Shown here in pieces: positions 18,300 to 27,244 of a stretch of 64,000 nucleotides of DNA; positions within the stretch are counted from its first letter, which is position 1, and every line of letters starts with the position of its first letter. Made by a program: the position numbers and the translations under genes. The stretch comes from Verrucomicrobiales bacterium (GTDB lineage Bacteria; Verrucomicrobiota; Verrucomicrobiia; Verrucomicrobiales; DEV007): contig PAAG01000020.1 of the NCBI GenBank assembly GCA_002698785.1, positions 110,022-174,021 on the forward strand, written 5' to 3'. The notes under the pieces were generated by a model, which did no database searches, had not been told where the DNA came from, and saw nothing but the letters and a program-made list of their open reading frames with translations.

Positions 18300-21200
18300 T
18301 CAAAAAAGCCATTCCGGTTTCGGATTTCCGTAGCGGTGGAGAGTTTCACAGACCACTTGCTCTTTTGCCCATCTCGGGATTTCGACCAACCCATGGACGC
18401 TCAAGGGTGCATCGATCCAGTTCATCTCCAGGCGCGCTACCTCCGTCAAAACATCGTTCTCCAATTCCTCGCCTAGAGTGCGAAAAACCACCCCTGGTTC
18501 GGCGAGGTCGGGCAATCGTGCGATCAAATCTTCGGCTGTTTCATTGGAGCGAATGCTGATTTCCAACGGAACATTGGAACACTCGGCAGCGAAGCCGAGA
18601 CAGGAAATGGTGAAATCATCAGCTTCCGACATTCTGACGATCACCCCCTCTCGGCCGATGTATCGAAAATCGTTTCTCTCGCAGTCCAAGTCGCTTGGAT
18701 CTGAACTGGGCCAGCAAGCATCATGGTATTCGTCCGAAATCTCTTCGAACCGTTCTTGTGATCGTACCATTTCGACATCTTCAATTCGTCGGAAAAGATT
18801 CACATAATTGGGCCCTCCTGCCTTCGAGCCCGGACCCACGCTGCTCTTTTTCCATCCGCCAAATGGCTGACGATTCACGATCGCGCCGGTGATGCCCCGA
18901 TTGATATACAGATTTCCTGCTTCGACCTTTTCTGTCCAGTGCGCGACTTCCTTTTCGTCCAGTGATTGGAATCCTGCTGTAAGTCCGAAAGGAACGTCGT
19001 TCTGGATGCGAACGGCGGCGTCGAGATCTTCGGCGCGGATCAAACCCAGCACAGGCCCGAAACACTCGGTCTGGTGGAACCAGGAACCGGGCTTCACACC
19101 AAGTTTAATTCCGGGTGACCAGAGGCAAGGATCGTCTGGGCTGACTTTCGGTTTCAACAACCACTTTTCCCCTTCTTCGAGAGTCGTCAGTGCACGCAGT
19201 AAATCCTCACCCGGCTCCTGAACGAGTGGTGTGACAATGCTGGCGAGATCCGTAGCCGGTCCGACGGCGAGGCTGGAGGCAGCATCTTTTAACTGACGGA
19301 GAAACACGGGATCGTCGTACACCTCCGCTTCGAGAATACCGAGACTTGCGGCGGAGCACTTCTGCCCGGAGTGGCCAAAGGCGGATTTCACGAGATCCTT
19401 TACTGCCAGCTCTCGATCCGCGAGCGCAGAAACCACAATGGCGTTCTTTCCACTCGTTTCGGCAAACAGAGGCATCGTCGGACGCCAACCGCGGAAGAGT
19501 TTGGCGGTCTCCCAGGAACCTGTCAGGATGACGGCGGCGGTTCGTTCGTCGCGGATGAGAGCCTCTCCAGCACCGTGGTCTTCGCAGAGGATACATTGAA
19601 GAACATCTCTGGGAACCCCGGCTTTCCATAGTTGGTTCGCGAGGTGCCATCCTGTTTCCACGGCTTCGGGGGCAGGTTTCAGGATGACAGCGTTTCCTGC
19701 CATCAGTGCAGCCAATACTCCTCCACAGGGAATGGCGTAGGGAAAGTTCCACGGGGGCGTTACGACGACGACTCCAAGAGGTGTGGCAGTGACTCCTTCG
19801 GGTAATTTTCCGGTCTCCGCGTAATAACGAGCAAAGTCGATCGCCTCGGATATCTCGACATCAGCCTCTTGTATGGCCTTTTTACCTTCCTGCTGGACTA
19901 CGGCGATCGTGTCAAAGCGATCGGCGGAAAGCTGTTCTGCACATTGTCTTAAAATGACGGCACGGCCCTCTACGGTTTGGGAACTCCAGCCTGTAACCGC
20001 GTTAACGGCGCATTTAAGAATCGAGTCGACCTCTTCCGCTGTTGTTACGGGAGGGAGGTCGACTTTCTGACAAGACGCTAGTGCTTTCGTCAGTCGTTCT
20101 CGATTCTGAGGAAGGGTCCAATCGGTGTCGAGTTGATTGTGAAATCCCTCGGAAGGAAATTCAGGAATCGTCGCTCGATTGGGCTCTTCACTCACCCCTT
20201 CTCGCCTCTCCCAGGCTTCGAGAAAGTTCTTCTTTTGTGCCTCCCATTCCGGACTGCCCGGCTTCATGGAGAAGAGGGAGGTCAGGAAATTCCCGGGAGC
20301 GGTGTTCTCGTCGAGCCGCCGAACGAGGTAGGCAAGTGCGCTTCCGAAGTCGTTTTCTTCCACAACAGGCGCGTAGAATAGAATGCTACCCACCTCCTCC
20401 ACGACGGCGCGTGCCTGGGCGTCGGCCATTCCCTCGAGCATCTCCAGTTCAACCAGATCGGTAACCTCATTCTCACGCATCAATACGATAGCGAGTGCGA
20501 CATCGAAAAGGTTGTGACTCCCGATTCCCAGCTGGACGGCTTCAGCGTTTTCGCGACGACAGCCATATTCCAGCATTCGCTTGAAAGAGGCATCTGTCTC
20601 GATCTTCGATTCAAAGGGAGCCTGCTTCCAGCCATGCCACTCGGCGTCCACCTTTTCCATGGCGAGATTCGCTCCTTTAACGATTCGAACCTTTATGGGT
20701 GCCCCACCCTGTTTGACTCGATCCGTCGCCCATGCAGTTAGGCTCTGCTGAATACGATAGGAGTCAGGAAGGTATGCCTGTAAGACAATCCCGGCTTTCA
20801 GAGTGAGGAATTCCTCCTCCTCGAGAACTTCTTGAAATGCTGTGACGGTGAGTTCGAGATCTCGATACTCTTCCATATCGAGGTTCACGAATTTTCCGGA
20901 ACCACCGGCCGCCCGATACAGCTTCCGCAGCCTTTCCTTGATGTGAGCGAGCGTCTCGTCCCATGCTACAATGTTGATCTGACTGAAGATGGCGGAAATT
21001 TTTACCGAGACATAGGTCACGTCGGGACGCTCTAGCAGATCTAGCGTCCGGTTGAGCCTGCGAGCTGCTTCGTCTTCCCCGAGAACTGCTTCGCCCAGTT
21101 GATTGATGTTCAGACGAATCGATTCGCGGTTCCTCTGATTCAAGTATTTGGAGAACTCAGGATCGTTGGCTGGAATGATGACTCGCTCGCTCTCTTGCCT

Positions 21201-21563
21201 GAGTTTCTTCCGAACCATGGGAACCACCAACCACGGAAGAAATCGTGATCCAAACCCACCGAGTTTGAGAAGTAACCGTTCGAACGATCTTCCCTGATAT
21301 TGTTTTCCGTAGAGAGATAGGATGTTTCGCCAACCTTTCGCGGTTCGCACCGCATTCTTGCAACGCCAAAGGAGATCGGTTGTGAAGATGATGACCGTCT
21401 TCAACGGTGGATCTTCGACCATGTCTGCCATCCGCTCCATTTCCGCTCTTTCAGCGGAGGTGCGAATCTCTAACGAACGCACCAGAAGTTTCTCCGCCAG
21501 CTCAACCGCCTTTGCTTCAGTTCGATGACTGCTGCTATCTGGCGTTTCGGGGGTGTCAGCCAT
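18300..21563 (-). CDS. putA: Bifunctional proline dehydrogenase / L-glutamate gamma-semialdehyde dehydrogenase
   Basis: Converts proline to glutamate in two steps, the first FAD-linked to the quinone pool. 1087 residues from ATG 21563, which gives MADTPETPDSSS; the open frame continues 36 codons upstream without family sequence. About residues 30-480 are the PRODH barrel (AYLPDSYRIQQSLTAWA, IKVRIVKGANLAME, YGCRRENAEAVQLGIGSHN). The rest is the aldehyde dehydrogenase with FAETSGKNAIVV and catalytic Cys in SGQKCSAAS. A last ~110 residues follow the ALDH core. No N-terminal DNA-binding domain is present, so it is not a self-regulating PutA. Divergent from the LuxR-type regulator. Confidence 0.95.
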   Translation of the reverse strand: MADTPETPDSSSHRTEAKAVELAEKLLVRSLEIRTSAERAEMERMADMVEDPPLKTVIIFTTDLLWRCKNAVRTAKGWRNILSLYGKQYQGRSFERLLLKLGGFGSRFLPWLVVPMVRKKLRQESERVIIPANDPEFSKYLNQRNRESIRLNINQLGEAVLGEDEAARRLNRTLDLLERPDVTYVSVKISAIFSQINIVAWDETLAHIKERLRKLYRAAGGSGKFVNLDMEEYRDLELTVTAFQEVLEEEEFLTLKAGIVLQAYLPDSYRIQQSLTAWATDRVKQGGAPIKVRIVKGANLAMEKVDAEWHGWKQAPFESKIETDASFKRMLEYGCRRENAEAVQLGIGSHNLFDVALAIVLMRENEVTDLVELEMLEGMADAQARAVVEEVGSILFYAPVVEENDFGSALAYLVRRLDENTAPGNFLTSLFSMKPGSPEWEAQKKNFLEAWERREGVSEEPNRATIPEFPSEGFHNQLDTDWTLPQNRERLTKALASCQKVDLPPVTTAEEVDSILKCAVNAVTGWSSQTVEGRAVILRQCAEQLSADRFDTIAVVQQEGKKAIQEADVEISEAIDFARYYAETGKLPEGVTATPLGVVVVTPPWNFPYAIPCGGVLAALMAGNAVILKPAPEAVETGWHLANQLWKAGVPRDVLQCILCEDHGAGEALIRDERTAAVILTGSWETAKLFRGWRPTMPLFAETSGKNAIVVSALADRELAVKDLVKSAFGHSGQKCSAASLGILEAEVYDDPVFLRQLKDAASSLAVGPATDLASIVTPLVQEPGEDLLRALTTLEEGEKWLLKPKVSPDDPCLWSPGIKLGVKPGSWFHQTECFGPVLGLIRAEDLDAAVRIQNDVPFGLTAGFQSLDEKEVAHWTEKVEAGNLYINRGITGAIVNRQPFGGWKKSSVGPGSKAGGPNYVNLFRRIEDVEMVRSQERFEEISDEYHDACWPSSDPSDLDCERNDFRYIGREGVIVRMSEADDFTISCLGFAAECSNVPLEISIRSNETAEDLIARLPDLAEPGVVFRTLGEELENDVLTEVARLEMNWIDAPLSVHGLVEIPRWAKEQVVCETLHRYGNPKPEWLF

Positions 21564-21673
21564 ACAAAAAGTATTACGAATGTGCGGCAAACTGCGTCTT
21601 TCGGAAAGAAAGAAAATCCAGACACACCTGCTGCTCAGTCGAAACGGGAAAAAACGATCAGTGCACTTCAAAC

Positions 21674-21690
21674 TGTTCCGCTTTGGAACA
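21674..21690. promoter_or_regulatory. Candidate operator palindrome between putA and the LuxR-type gene
   Basis: TGTTCC at 21674-21679 is inverted as GGAACA at 21685-21690 with a five-base spacer. It lies about 110 bases from the putA start and 78 bases from the regulator start in the 204-base divergent region, where a site controlling either gene would be expected. No promoter element is clear enough to call. Confidence 0.35.
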
Positions 21691-21767
21691 ATTCATGCTC
21701 ATTCTGACATGAGGGCTCTAAAGGAGGGATTCCAGACAGGATATCAATTGCATAACGGGTAGCGAAA

Positions 21768-22751
21768 ATGAACCTCAAGAGTATTCCTAAACTCCGACCA
21801 GCTGAGCGAATCGCTAACAGCTTCACAGAAATGTTAGCTCTGGGTGTTCGCAACCGAGAGATCTATTCCTCTATTCTCAGGTCAGCGTTGGAGAACAATT
21901 CCGACTTCGTTGGAGTCTGGACCGTTTGGGAACCTGATGCTCTAGATGGTCTCGATCGACAATATCGAAACACACCGGGACACGACAATACCGGTCGCAT
22001 GGTGAACTTCTGGCAGCGAAGAGACGATCACATTCAGCTCGATCCAGTTACTGCTTACGATGCTGGAGATGGACCCGACTGGTATCGGGTGCCGCAGCAA
22101 ACTCAGAAGATGCACGTGATGGGCCCTTACATGTATCCCATTGCCGGAGTTGAGTGCCAGATCATGAGTCAGGTCGCCCCGATTGTTCACAACGGCAAAG
22201 GTATCGGGGTCGCAGGAATCGACATCTCCATTGAGTCATGGGCCGAGGGGGCTATACGGGGAGAAAATCTCTGCCGGTCTGATGTTTTTGATGATACGCT
22301 CGATCACGGTTGCGTATTACTCGATGAATCCAAGTCAGTTGTGCATCTGACTACTCGAGCAAAACGTCTCCTGGAACGGCACTATAAACTTTCGGATTCG
22401 CTTCCCGCTCGCTTACCTGAGGGGTTGAGTTACGAATCATGTAAGCCTCAACGAGTTCAGTCTAGCTGGACCACAAAATCACCAGCGCTGTCGGTCGAAC
22501 ACCTAACATTGCCAGTGCAATGTCATTCCATTCTTCTGGTTACGGAAGCATGCCGGGAAGAAGATGTTCCGGTAACGTTGACTCCTCGAGAGCGAGAAGT
22601 TCGTCACTGGCTCAGTCAGGGCAAGAGCAATGAGGAGATCGCGCTCATCCTGGGAATCAGTCCTCACACGGTGAAGAACCACCTCAATAATTTGTTCGAT
22701 AAACTCGGTGTGAATAACCGTTACGCAGCGGCTTTGGCCGAAGCGAGCTGA
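21768..22751 (+). CDS. LuxR-type transcriptional regulator with Cache/PDC-like sensor region
   Basis: 327 residues, no membrane segment. The C-terminal ~65 residues are a LuxR/GerE helix-turn-helix: TLTPREREVRHWLSQGKSNE, then IALILGISPHTVKNHLNNLF. The N-terminal part (about 40-180) reads like a Cache (PDC) ligand domain: VGVWTVWEPDALDG, FWQRRDD, DPVTAYD, YPIAGVECQIMSQVAPIV and GKGIGVAGIDISI. Such domains usually sit outside the membrane, so a soluble one probably senses a cytoplasmic small molecule. It is immediately upstream of, and co-oriented with, the amine-type operon at 22878, the obvious target. The start ATG at 21768 is followed by the predicted first helix. Confidence 0.85.
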   Translation: MNLKSIPKLRPAERIANSFTEMLALGVRNREIYSSILRSALENNSDFVGVWTVWEPDALDGLDRQYRNTPGHDNTGRMVNFWQRRDDHIQLDPVTAYDAGDGPDWYRVPQQTQKMHVMGPYMYPIAGVECQIMSQVAPIVHNGKGIGVAGIDISIESWAEGAIRGENLCRSDVFDDTLDHGCVLLDESKSVVHLTTRAKRLLERHYKLSDSLPARLPEGLSYESCKPQRVQSSWTTKSPALSVEHLTLPVQCHSILLVTEACREEDVPVTLTPREREVRHWLSQGKSNEEIALILGISPHTVKNHLNNLFDKLGVNNRYAAALAEAS

Positions 22752-22768
22752 CCTGTTTTTTGAAAAAG

Positions 22769-22795
22769 TAGGTCGGTATAGGTCATCCTTCCTAT
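22769..22795 (+). promoter_or_regulatory. Candidate regulator binding region ahead of the glutamine-synthetase-like operon
   Basis: Two TAGGTC direct repeats start at 22769 and 22779, ten bases apart, and ATAGG at 22778-22782 is inverted as CCTAT at 22791-22795. This sits about 85-110 bases upstream of the operon's first gene, the position expected for activator binding by the LuxR-type protein encoded just upstream. Confidence 0.35.
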
Positions 22796-22877
22796 ATCGC
22801 GATTTAGGAAACCAGTTCACAGTCGATCCAGTGCTCGAAACAGTCGGGCAGTTGAGATCCACTGAAACACTTTCCTT

Positions 22878-24296
22878 ATGTCTACGACTCCTGTTTTTGC
22901 AATTCCCGAAGATTTCAGCGTCGACTCCAAGAAACTCTCTTCACTGGAGAAAGAACTGAAAGAAGCGGGAGTTGATTTTTGCCTCTCGACTTATGTCGAC
23001 ATTCACGGAGTCCCGAAAGCAAAGGTGAATCCAGTCTCCTGCCTGGAAAAAATGGCGAAAGGATCTGAGCTTTTCACCCTCGGTGCCATGGAGGGAATGG
23101 GGCTCGTCGGACCGCAGGAAGATGAAGCCGCGGCGGTCCCTGATCTTGATACTTACATCCAGTGCCCCTGGGATGAGCGCATCGCAGTTTTCTTTGGTGA
23201 TCTTTACTACCATGGCCTTCCCTACCCTCATGCCGCTCGACAGATCCTGAAGCGACAGGTGGAGCGAGCCGCTGCGATGGGTTTCACACTGAACATGGGT
23301 TGCGAGACTGAGTTCTATGTCCTGAACGTGGAAAAAGATTCCGGGGACGTTCACTCTATCAATCCTACAAAGTTTGAAGGTGTCTGCCCGGCTTACGACG
23401 TAAAACAAAGCCTCGATGCACTTCCATTTCTCGAGCCCATGGCAAAATACATGGAATCACTGGACTGGGGGCTTTACTCCTTCGACCAGGAAGGCGGCCA
23501 CAGTCAGTTCGAGTTCGACTTCAAATATGCGGATGCACTGACTATGTCGGATCGCGTGATTTTTATGCGACTGATGGCCAAGCAAGTCGCTGAATCGATT
23601 GGTGCCAACGCGACGTTCATGCCCAAGCCATTCGCGAATGACTTCCGTAGCGGTTGCCATTTCAATATGTCGCTGGCCGATGTGGAAACGGGAGAGAACC
23701 TGTTCGCACCTGCCGAGGGTGGAGACAGCTTCTCGAAGAAGCATGGCATACCTGTCTCGGATCTCGCCTACCACTTCATGGCTGGAATTTTAGCGAATGC
23801 TCCGGCCATTACAGCTGTGACCTGCCCAAGCTACAACAGCTATCAGGGTCTCATCGCACAAGGCGATATGCCTGACATCAGTTGGGCACCCGTTCTGATT
23901 GCCTACGGAAGAAACAACCGCTCTTCCATGCTTCGAGTTCCGCTGAACCGATACTGCGTCGAGAACCGAGCACCTGATATGGGATGCAACCCATACCTTG
24001 CTGCAGCCGTTCAGCTCGCCGCCGGTCTGGATGGGATCGAACAGAAACTCGATCCCGGCAAGCCACTGAACGACAACTGCTACGACCTGACTCGTGCCCA
24101 GATGAAGGAAGCGGGAATTCACCTCCTACCTCGAACCCTGCTCCACGCTCTCGAGGCATTCGAGGAATCGACGTTTATGGACGGTCTATTCGGTGACTTC
24201 AAGGAAATCTACCTCACACAGAAGATGGCGGAATGGAGCGAGGGCTTCTACCCCATCAATCACTCTCACCGAAAGAAGTACCTGAACTACATCTGA
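22878..24296 (+). CDS. Type III glutamine-synthetase-like ligase (GlnT / gamma-glutamylamide synthetase family)
   Basis: 472 residues. ATP-dependent ligase joining glutamate to ammonia or to an amine; the family includes GlnT and gamma-glutamylmethylamide synthetase. N-terminal beta-grasp has VDIHGVPKAKVNPVSC; the catalytic core has MGCETEFYVLN, the glutamate-rich metal site SFDQEGGHSQFEFDF, the histidine segment FMPKPFANDFRSGCHFNMSL (ATP/glutamate binding) and RVPLNRYCVENRAPDMGCNP. All usual catalytic motifs seem intact. It heads an operon with an SDR (one base gap) and a Rieske oxygenase, unlike housekeeping glnA. I therefore favour a catabolic amine-activating role, as in aniline or isopropylamine pathways; the substrate is inference. 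Confidence 0.85.
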   Translation: MSTTPVFAIPEDFSVDSKKLSSLEKELKEAGVDFCLSTYVDIHGVPKAKVNPVSCLEKMAKGSELFTLGAMEGMGLVGPQEDEAAAVPDLDTYIQCPWDERIAVFFGDLYYHGLPYPHAARQILKRQVERAAAMGFTLNMGCETEFYVLNVEKDSGDVHSINPTKFEGVCPAYDVKQSLDALPFLEPMAKYMESLDWGLYSFDQEGGHSQFEFDFKYADALTMSDRVIFMRLMAKQVAESIGANATFMPKPFANDFRSGCHFNMSLADVETGENLFAPAEGGDSFSKKHGIPVSDLAYHFMAGILANAPAITAVTCPSYNSYQGLIAQGDMPDISWAPVLIAYGRNNRSSMLRVPLNRYCVENRAPDMGCNPYLAAAVQLAAGLDGIEQKLDPGKPLNDNCYDLTRAQMKEAGIHLLPRTLLHALEAFEESTFMDGLFGDFKEIYLTQKMAEWSEGFYPINHSHRKKYLNYI

Positions 24297-24297
24297 T

Positions 24298-25071
24298 ATG
24301 TTCTCCCTTTCTGATAAAGTGGCAGTCGTCACAGGCGGAGCTTCCGGAATCGGTGAAGCGATCGTGAAGATGTTTCTTTCGGCCGGAGCGACGGTGTATT
24401 CCGCCGACCTCTCCGACAAGTGTGTCGAAGGCGCTATTTCTCTCACTGCGGATGTTTCGAACGAAGAGCAGCTCGAAGCAGTCCTGGCAGAAGCAGCCTC
24501 CGCGAAAGGTCATATCGATATCTTGGTCAATAACGCAGGCATCCAGCCACTCGGAATTCTTTTCGAAGACATCACCACGCAGGACCTTGCTCGCACTTTT
24601 GAGGTGAATGTGAACGGAGTGTTTTACGGGATCAAACACGGGCCCAAGTACATGCCGGGAACGGGAGGTCGCATCATCAATACCAGTTCCTTCGTGGGAC
24701 TGTTAGGAGTTCCTGCCGGGTCTGCTTACGCCGTCTCCAAGGCAGCAGTAGCGCATGCTACCAAATGCGCCGCCGTCGAACTCGCGCCCAAGGCGATCAC
24801 GGTAAATGCCGTAGCTCCCGGAACTGTCCTTACTCCTTTCGTCACCAACATACCGGACAACCCGGAGATCCCTTTTGTTACGCAGCGCACGCCTCTAGGT
24901 CGGCTGGCACTTCCTGAAGAAATTGCTGCTGCCTTTCTCTTTCTCGCATCCGATCAAGCCGCCTACGTCACGGGAGCAGTTATCCCGGTTGATGGAGGAA
25001 TCGCTGCCGGATGGGAAGCCTACGACCTGCCGCCTGTCGACGAAAACATCACCAAAGTCCAGTCATCCTAA
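24298..25071 (+). CDS. Short-chain dehydrogenase/reductase
   Basis: 257-residue classical SDR that oxidises or reduces an alcohol/carbonyl with NAD(P). Cofactor motif VVTGGASGIGEA near the N-terminus, NNAG in LVNNAGIQP, catalytic Ser in NTSSFVG and Tyr/Lys in SAYAVSKAAVAHA. C-terminal VTGAVIPVDGGIA is typical. It starts one base after the ligase stop, so translation is likely coupled. A role in oxidising the product of the Rieske step fits the context but is not shown by the sequence. Confidence 0.9.
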   Translation: MFSLSDKVAVVTGGASGIGEAIVKMFLSAGATVYSADLSDKCVEGAISLTADVSNEEQLEAVLAEAASAKGHIDILVNNAGIQPLGILFEDITTQDLARTFEVNVNGVFYGIKHGPKYMPGTGGRIINTSSFVGLLGVPAGSAYAVSKAAVAHATKCAAVELAPKAITVNAVAPGTVLTPFVTNIPDNPEIPFVTQRTPLGRLALPEEIAAAFLFLASDQAAYVTGAVIPVDGGIAAGWEAYDLPPVDENITKVQSS

Positions 25072-25088
25072 CCGACTCCCACCCTGAC

Positions 25089-26324
25089 ATGAAATCGAAG
25101 AAGCTAAGCATCGAAGAAATCAACGCCGAGATCCTGAAATCGGCGTCCAAAGGATTGGAAAACGCATCCACGCTCCCCGCAGATGCCTACACATCTGATG
25201 AGTATTTCGACTATGAGATGGAGACGATTTTCAAACAGGAATGGATCTGCATCGCTCACCAGTCGCAGGTTCCGAAGCCAGGAGATTATTTAAGCATCGA
25301 TGTTCTCGGAGAACCGATGATCGTCGTCCGGGGAAAGGACAACAATATCAACGTGCTGTCGCGGGTCTGTCCGCACCGCGCGATGGATATCATGCCCGAA
25401 GGTTTTGGATACGAAGATAAAGGGAAAGTGCGACTTTTCATGTGTCCGTATCACAGCTGGACTTTTGATTTGGACGGTCAGTTGAAAGGTGCGCCTGAGA
25501 TGCAGCGCACCTGCGATTTCAATCGCAAGGAGTTCGCTCTCCCCACCTTCAAAACAGAGATCTGGGAAGGCTACGTTTTCATGACCTTCAACGAGGAAGC
25601 CACACCAGTTGCGACTCAGTTAGCCGATCTCTACGAGGACGTAAAGGGTTGGAACATGGGCGAGATGGACATCGTCGTCGAACTCGAATGGGAACTCGAT
25701 GTGAACTGGAAAAACATGATCGAGAACTGGATGGAGCCCTATCACCACATGGGCATCCACGTGAAGACTCTCCAGCCCATGATGCCTGCGAAAGGTTGCT
25801 GGACCGAAGACTATCATCCACGCTACACACGTGCCCACCTTCCCTATCGGCAGAACCTGATCAATTCGATCAAGGAGGCTGAAGCGAAAGGCGAACACTT
25901 TGGCACCTTCCCCACCCTACCCGATATTCCCGAGGAGTATAAGTATGAGTGGACGGTCCACGTCGGCTACCCCGGCTACATGATGCTGACCGGCCCGAAC
26001 TGCGCTCTGTGGTATCGCCTTCTCCCCGTCAGCGCGGAGAAGATCAATCTCGTCACGACTATCATGGTGAACAAGGAGGCGCAGGAGCATCCCGATTTCG
26101 AGAAGCACCTCGCTGAGGAAACACAGGGGCTGAGGGACTTCCACATGGAAGACATTGAGGTCTGCACTGCGGTCCAGCGAGGGTTCAATTCTGAGGTTTT
26201 TCAGAAAGGCCGCATGAGTTACCTGGAAGCGCCGGTTTACCAGATCCAATGCTACCTGGCTGATCAGATTCGTAGAACCGGAAACGTTCCCCCCGAGCTC
26301 ACTGAAATGGAGGCCGTTGCATGA
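25089..26324 (+). CDS. Rieske non-haem iron oxygenase, alpha subunit
   Basis: 411 residues from ATG 25089; upstream frame overlaps the SDR and is not used. Rieske [2Fe-2S] ligands are Cys94-His96 (CPHR) and Cys119-His122 (CPYH), about six residues farther apart than in most members. The catalytic domain has ENWMEPYHHMGIH with His219, His224 and Glu216 near the iron, and the late acidic ligand region EDIEVCTAVQRGF. Such proteins mono- or dioxygenate aromatics or demethylate quaternary amines. No ferredoxin or reductase gene is adjacent, so electrons must come from a shared partner. It overlaps the next gene by four bases (ATGA). Confidence 0.9.
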   Translation: MKSKKLSIEEINAEILKSASKGLENASTLPADAYTSDEYFDYEMETIFKQEWICIAHQSQVPKPGDYLSIDVLGEPMIVVRGKDNNINVLSRVCPHRAMDIMPEGFGYEDKGKVRLFMCPYHSWTFDLDGQLKGAPEMQRTCDFNRKEFALPTFKTEIWEGYVFMTFNEEATPVATQLADLYEDVKGWNMGEMDIVVELEWELDVNWKNMIENWMEPYHHMGIHVKTLQPMMPAKGCWTEDYHPRYTRAHLPYRQNLINSIKEAEAKGEHFGTFPTLPDIPEEYKYEWTVHVGYPGYMMLTGPNCALWYRLLPVSAEKINLVTTIMVNKEAQEHPDFEKHLAEETQGLRDFHMEDIEVCTAVQRGFNSEVFQKGRMSYLEAPVYQIQCYLADQIRRTGNVPPELTEMEAVA

Positions 26325-27244
26325 GCAGGACAGTCGCTTACATCATGCCGCTTCCTCCCGGAGCCCATCCAGGGATGGATACGGTCGCCCATGGAATTGC
26401 GGCAGGGATCAAAGACGCCGATGCCGAGTTGCGCATTCTCCCGAGTGATTTGCGCGACCCACATTATTCCATCGAGCAGAACCAGGCGGTCGTCGCAGCG
26501 ACAGAAGCGGGAGTCGACGGGATCTGCATCTTTACTCTCGATGAGAACGAACCCGAGCCAGCCGTGTGGCGAGCAATCGGGTCTAACATTCCCGTCGTTG
26601 CCCTTCACAAACCAAAGTTCGAAACAACGGCTACAGTTACGGTTCCAAATTTCTACCACGGCATTTATCTCACTCAATATCTGGCGAGACATCTGGATAC
26701 TGATCCAAACGTCGCAATCGTAGGCGGACCACCAATTCTTGATGACGACGAACTGGTCGAGGGACTCCTCGAAGGAGGAAAGCGCTGTGGATTCAAATTC
26801 CTGAACGATCCTCACAATCCGACCTACCGAAATCAGGCAGACGTGAAAGGAGCGGGCGTCGAAGTCGCAAAGCGGATCCTCGATGAGTTCCCTGACATGG
26901 ACGCGTTGATCGTGTTCAACGATGAAACACTTATGGACTTCCTACCCGTCCTCGAAGAGCGAGGATTACTAGGAAGCCTGCCGGTCGTATCCAGGAACGG
27001 TAGCCCTGCGGCAGTCGAAGCAGTAAAACGTGGAGACACGCTGGCTACCTATGACTATGGCTTAACAGAACTTGGACTGACGGCCGGCAGGATCTTTTCT
27101 GACATCTTTCTCAATGATGCCGATTACCAGGACGCATTCTTCTGCCCGACCTTTGGACGCGTCATCGATGAGGATGCCGCCGAGACCTACGTCCCCTGGA
27201 ATGAGCGTGCCCCCGAAGTGGAGTTAATCACCGGACTCGAATGA
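26321..27244 (+). CDS. Periplasmic-binding-protein type I fold without signal peptide (sugar-binding-like)
   Basis: 307 residues with the fold of RbsB or of the LacI effector domain: AYIMPLPPGAHPGMDTVAHG, NQAVVAATEAGVDGICIFT, NIPVVALHKP, NVAIVGGPPI, DMDALIVFNDETLM. There is no signal peptide and no DNA-binding domain, so it should be a free cytoplasmic binding protein, which is unusual. It overlaps both neighbours by four bases (Rieske upstream, SUMF1-like downstream) and so is produced with them. It may act as a ligand sensor or a chaperone of the pathway; that is speculation. Confidence 0.75.
   Translation: MSRTVAYIMPLPPGAHPGMDTVAHGIAAGIKDADAELRILPSDLRDPHYSIEQNQAVVAATEAGVDGICIFTLDENEPEPAVWRAIGSNIPVVALHKPKFETTATVTVPNFYHGIYLTQYLARHLDTDPNVAIVGGPPILDDDELVEGLLEGGKRCGFKFLNDPHNPTYRNQADVKGAGVEVAKRILDEFPDMDALIVFNDETLMDFLPVLEERGLLGSLPVVSRNGSPAAVEAVKRGDTLATYDYGLTELGLTAGRIFSDIFLNDADYQDAFFCPTFGRVIDEDAAETYVPWNERAPEVELITGLE

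Noticed and set aside
21738..21752. GGATATCAATTGC as sigma-54 promoter of the LuxR-type gene
   Set aside because: The GG-GC distance is one base short and the -24 sequence does not match TGGCAC.
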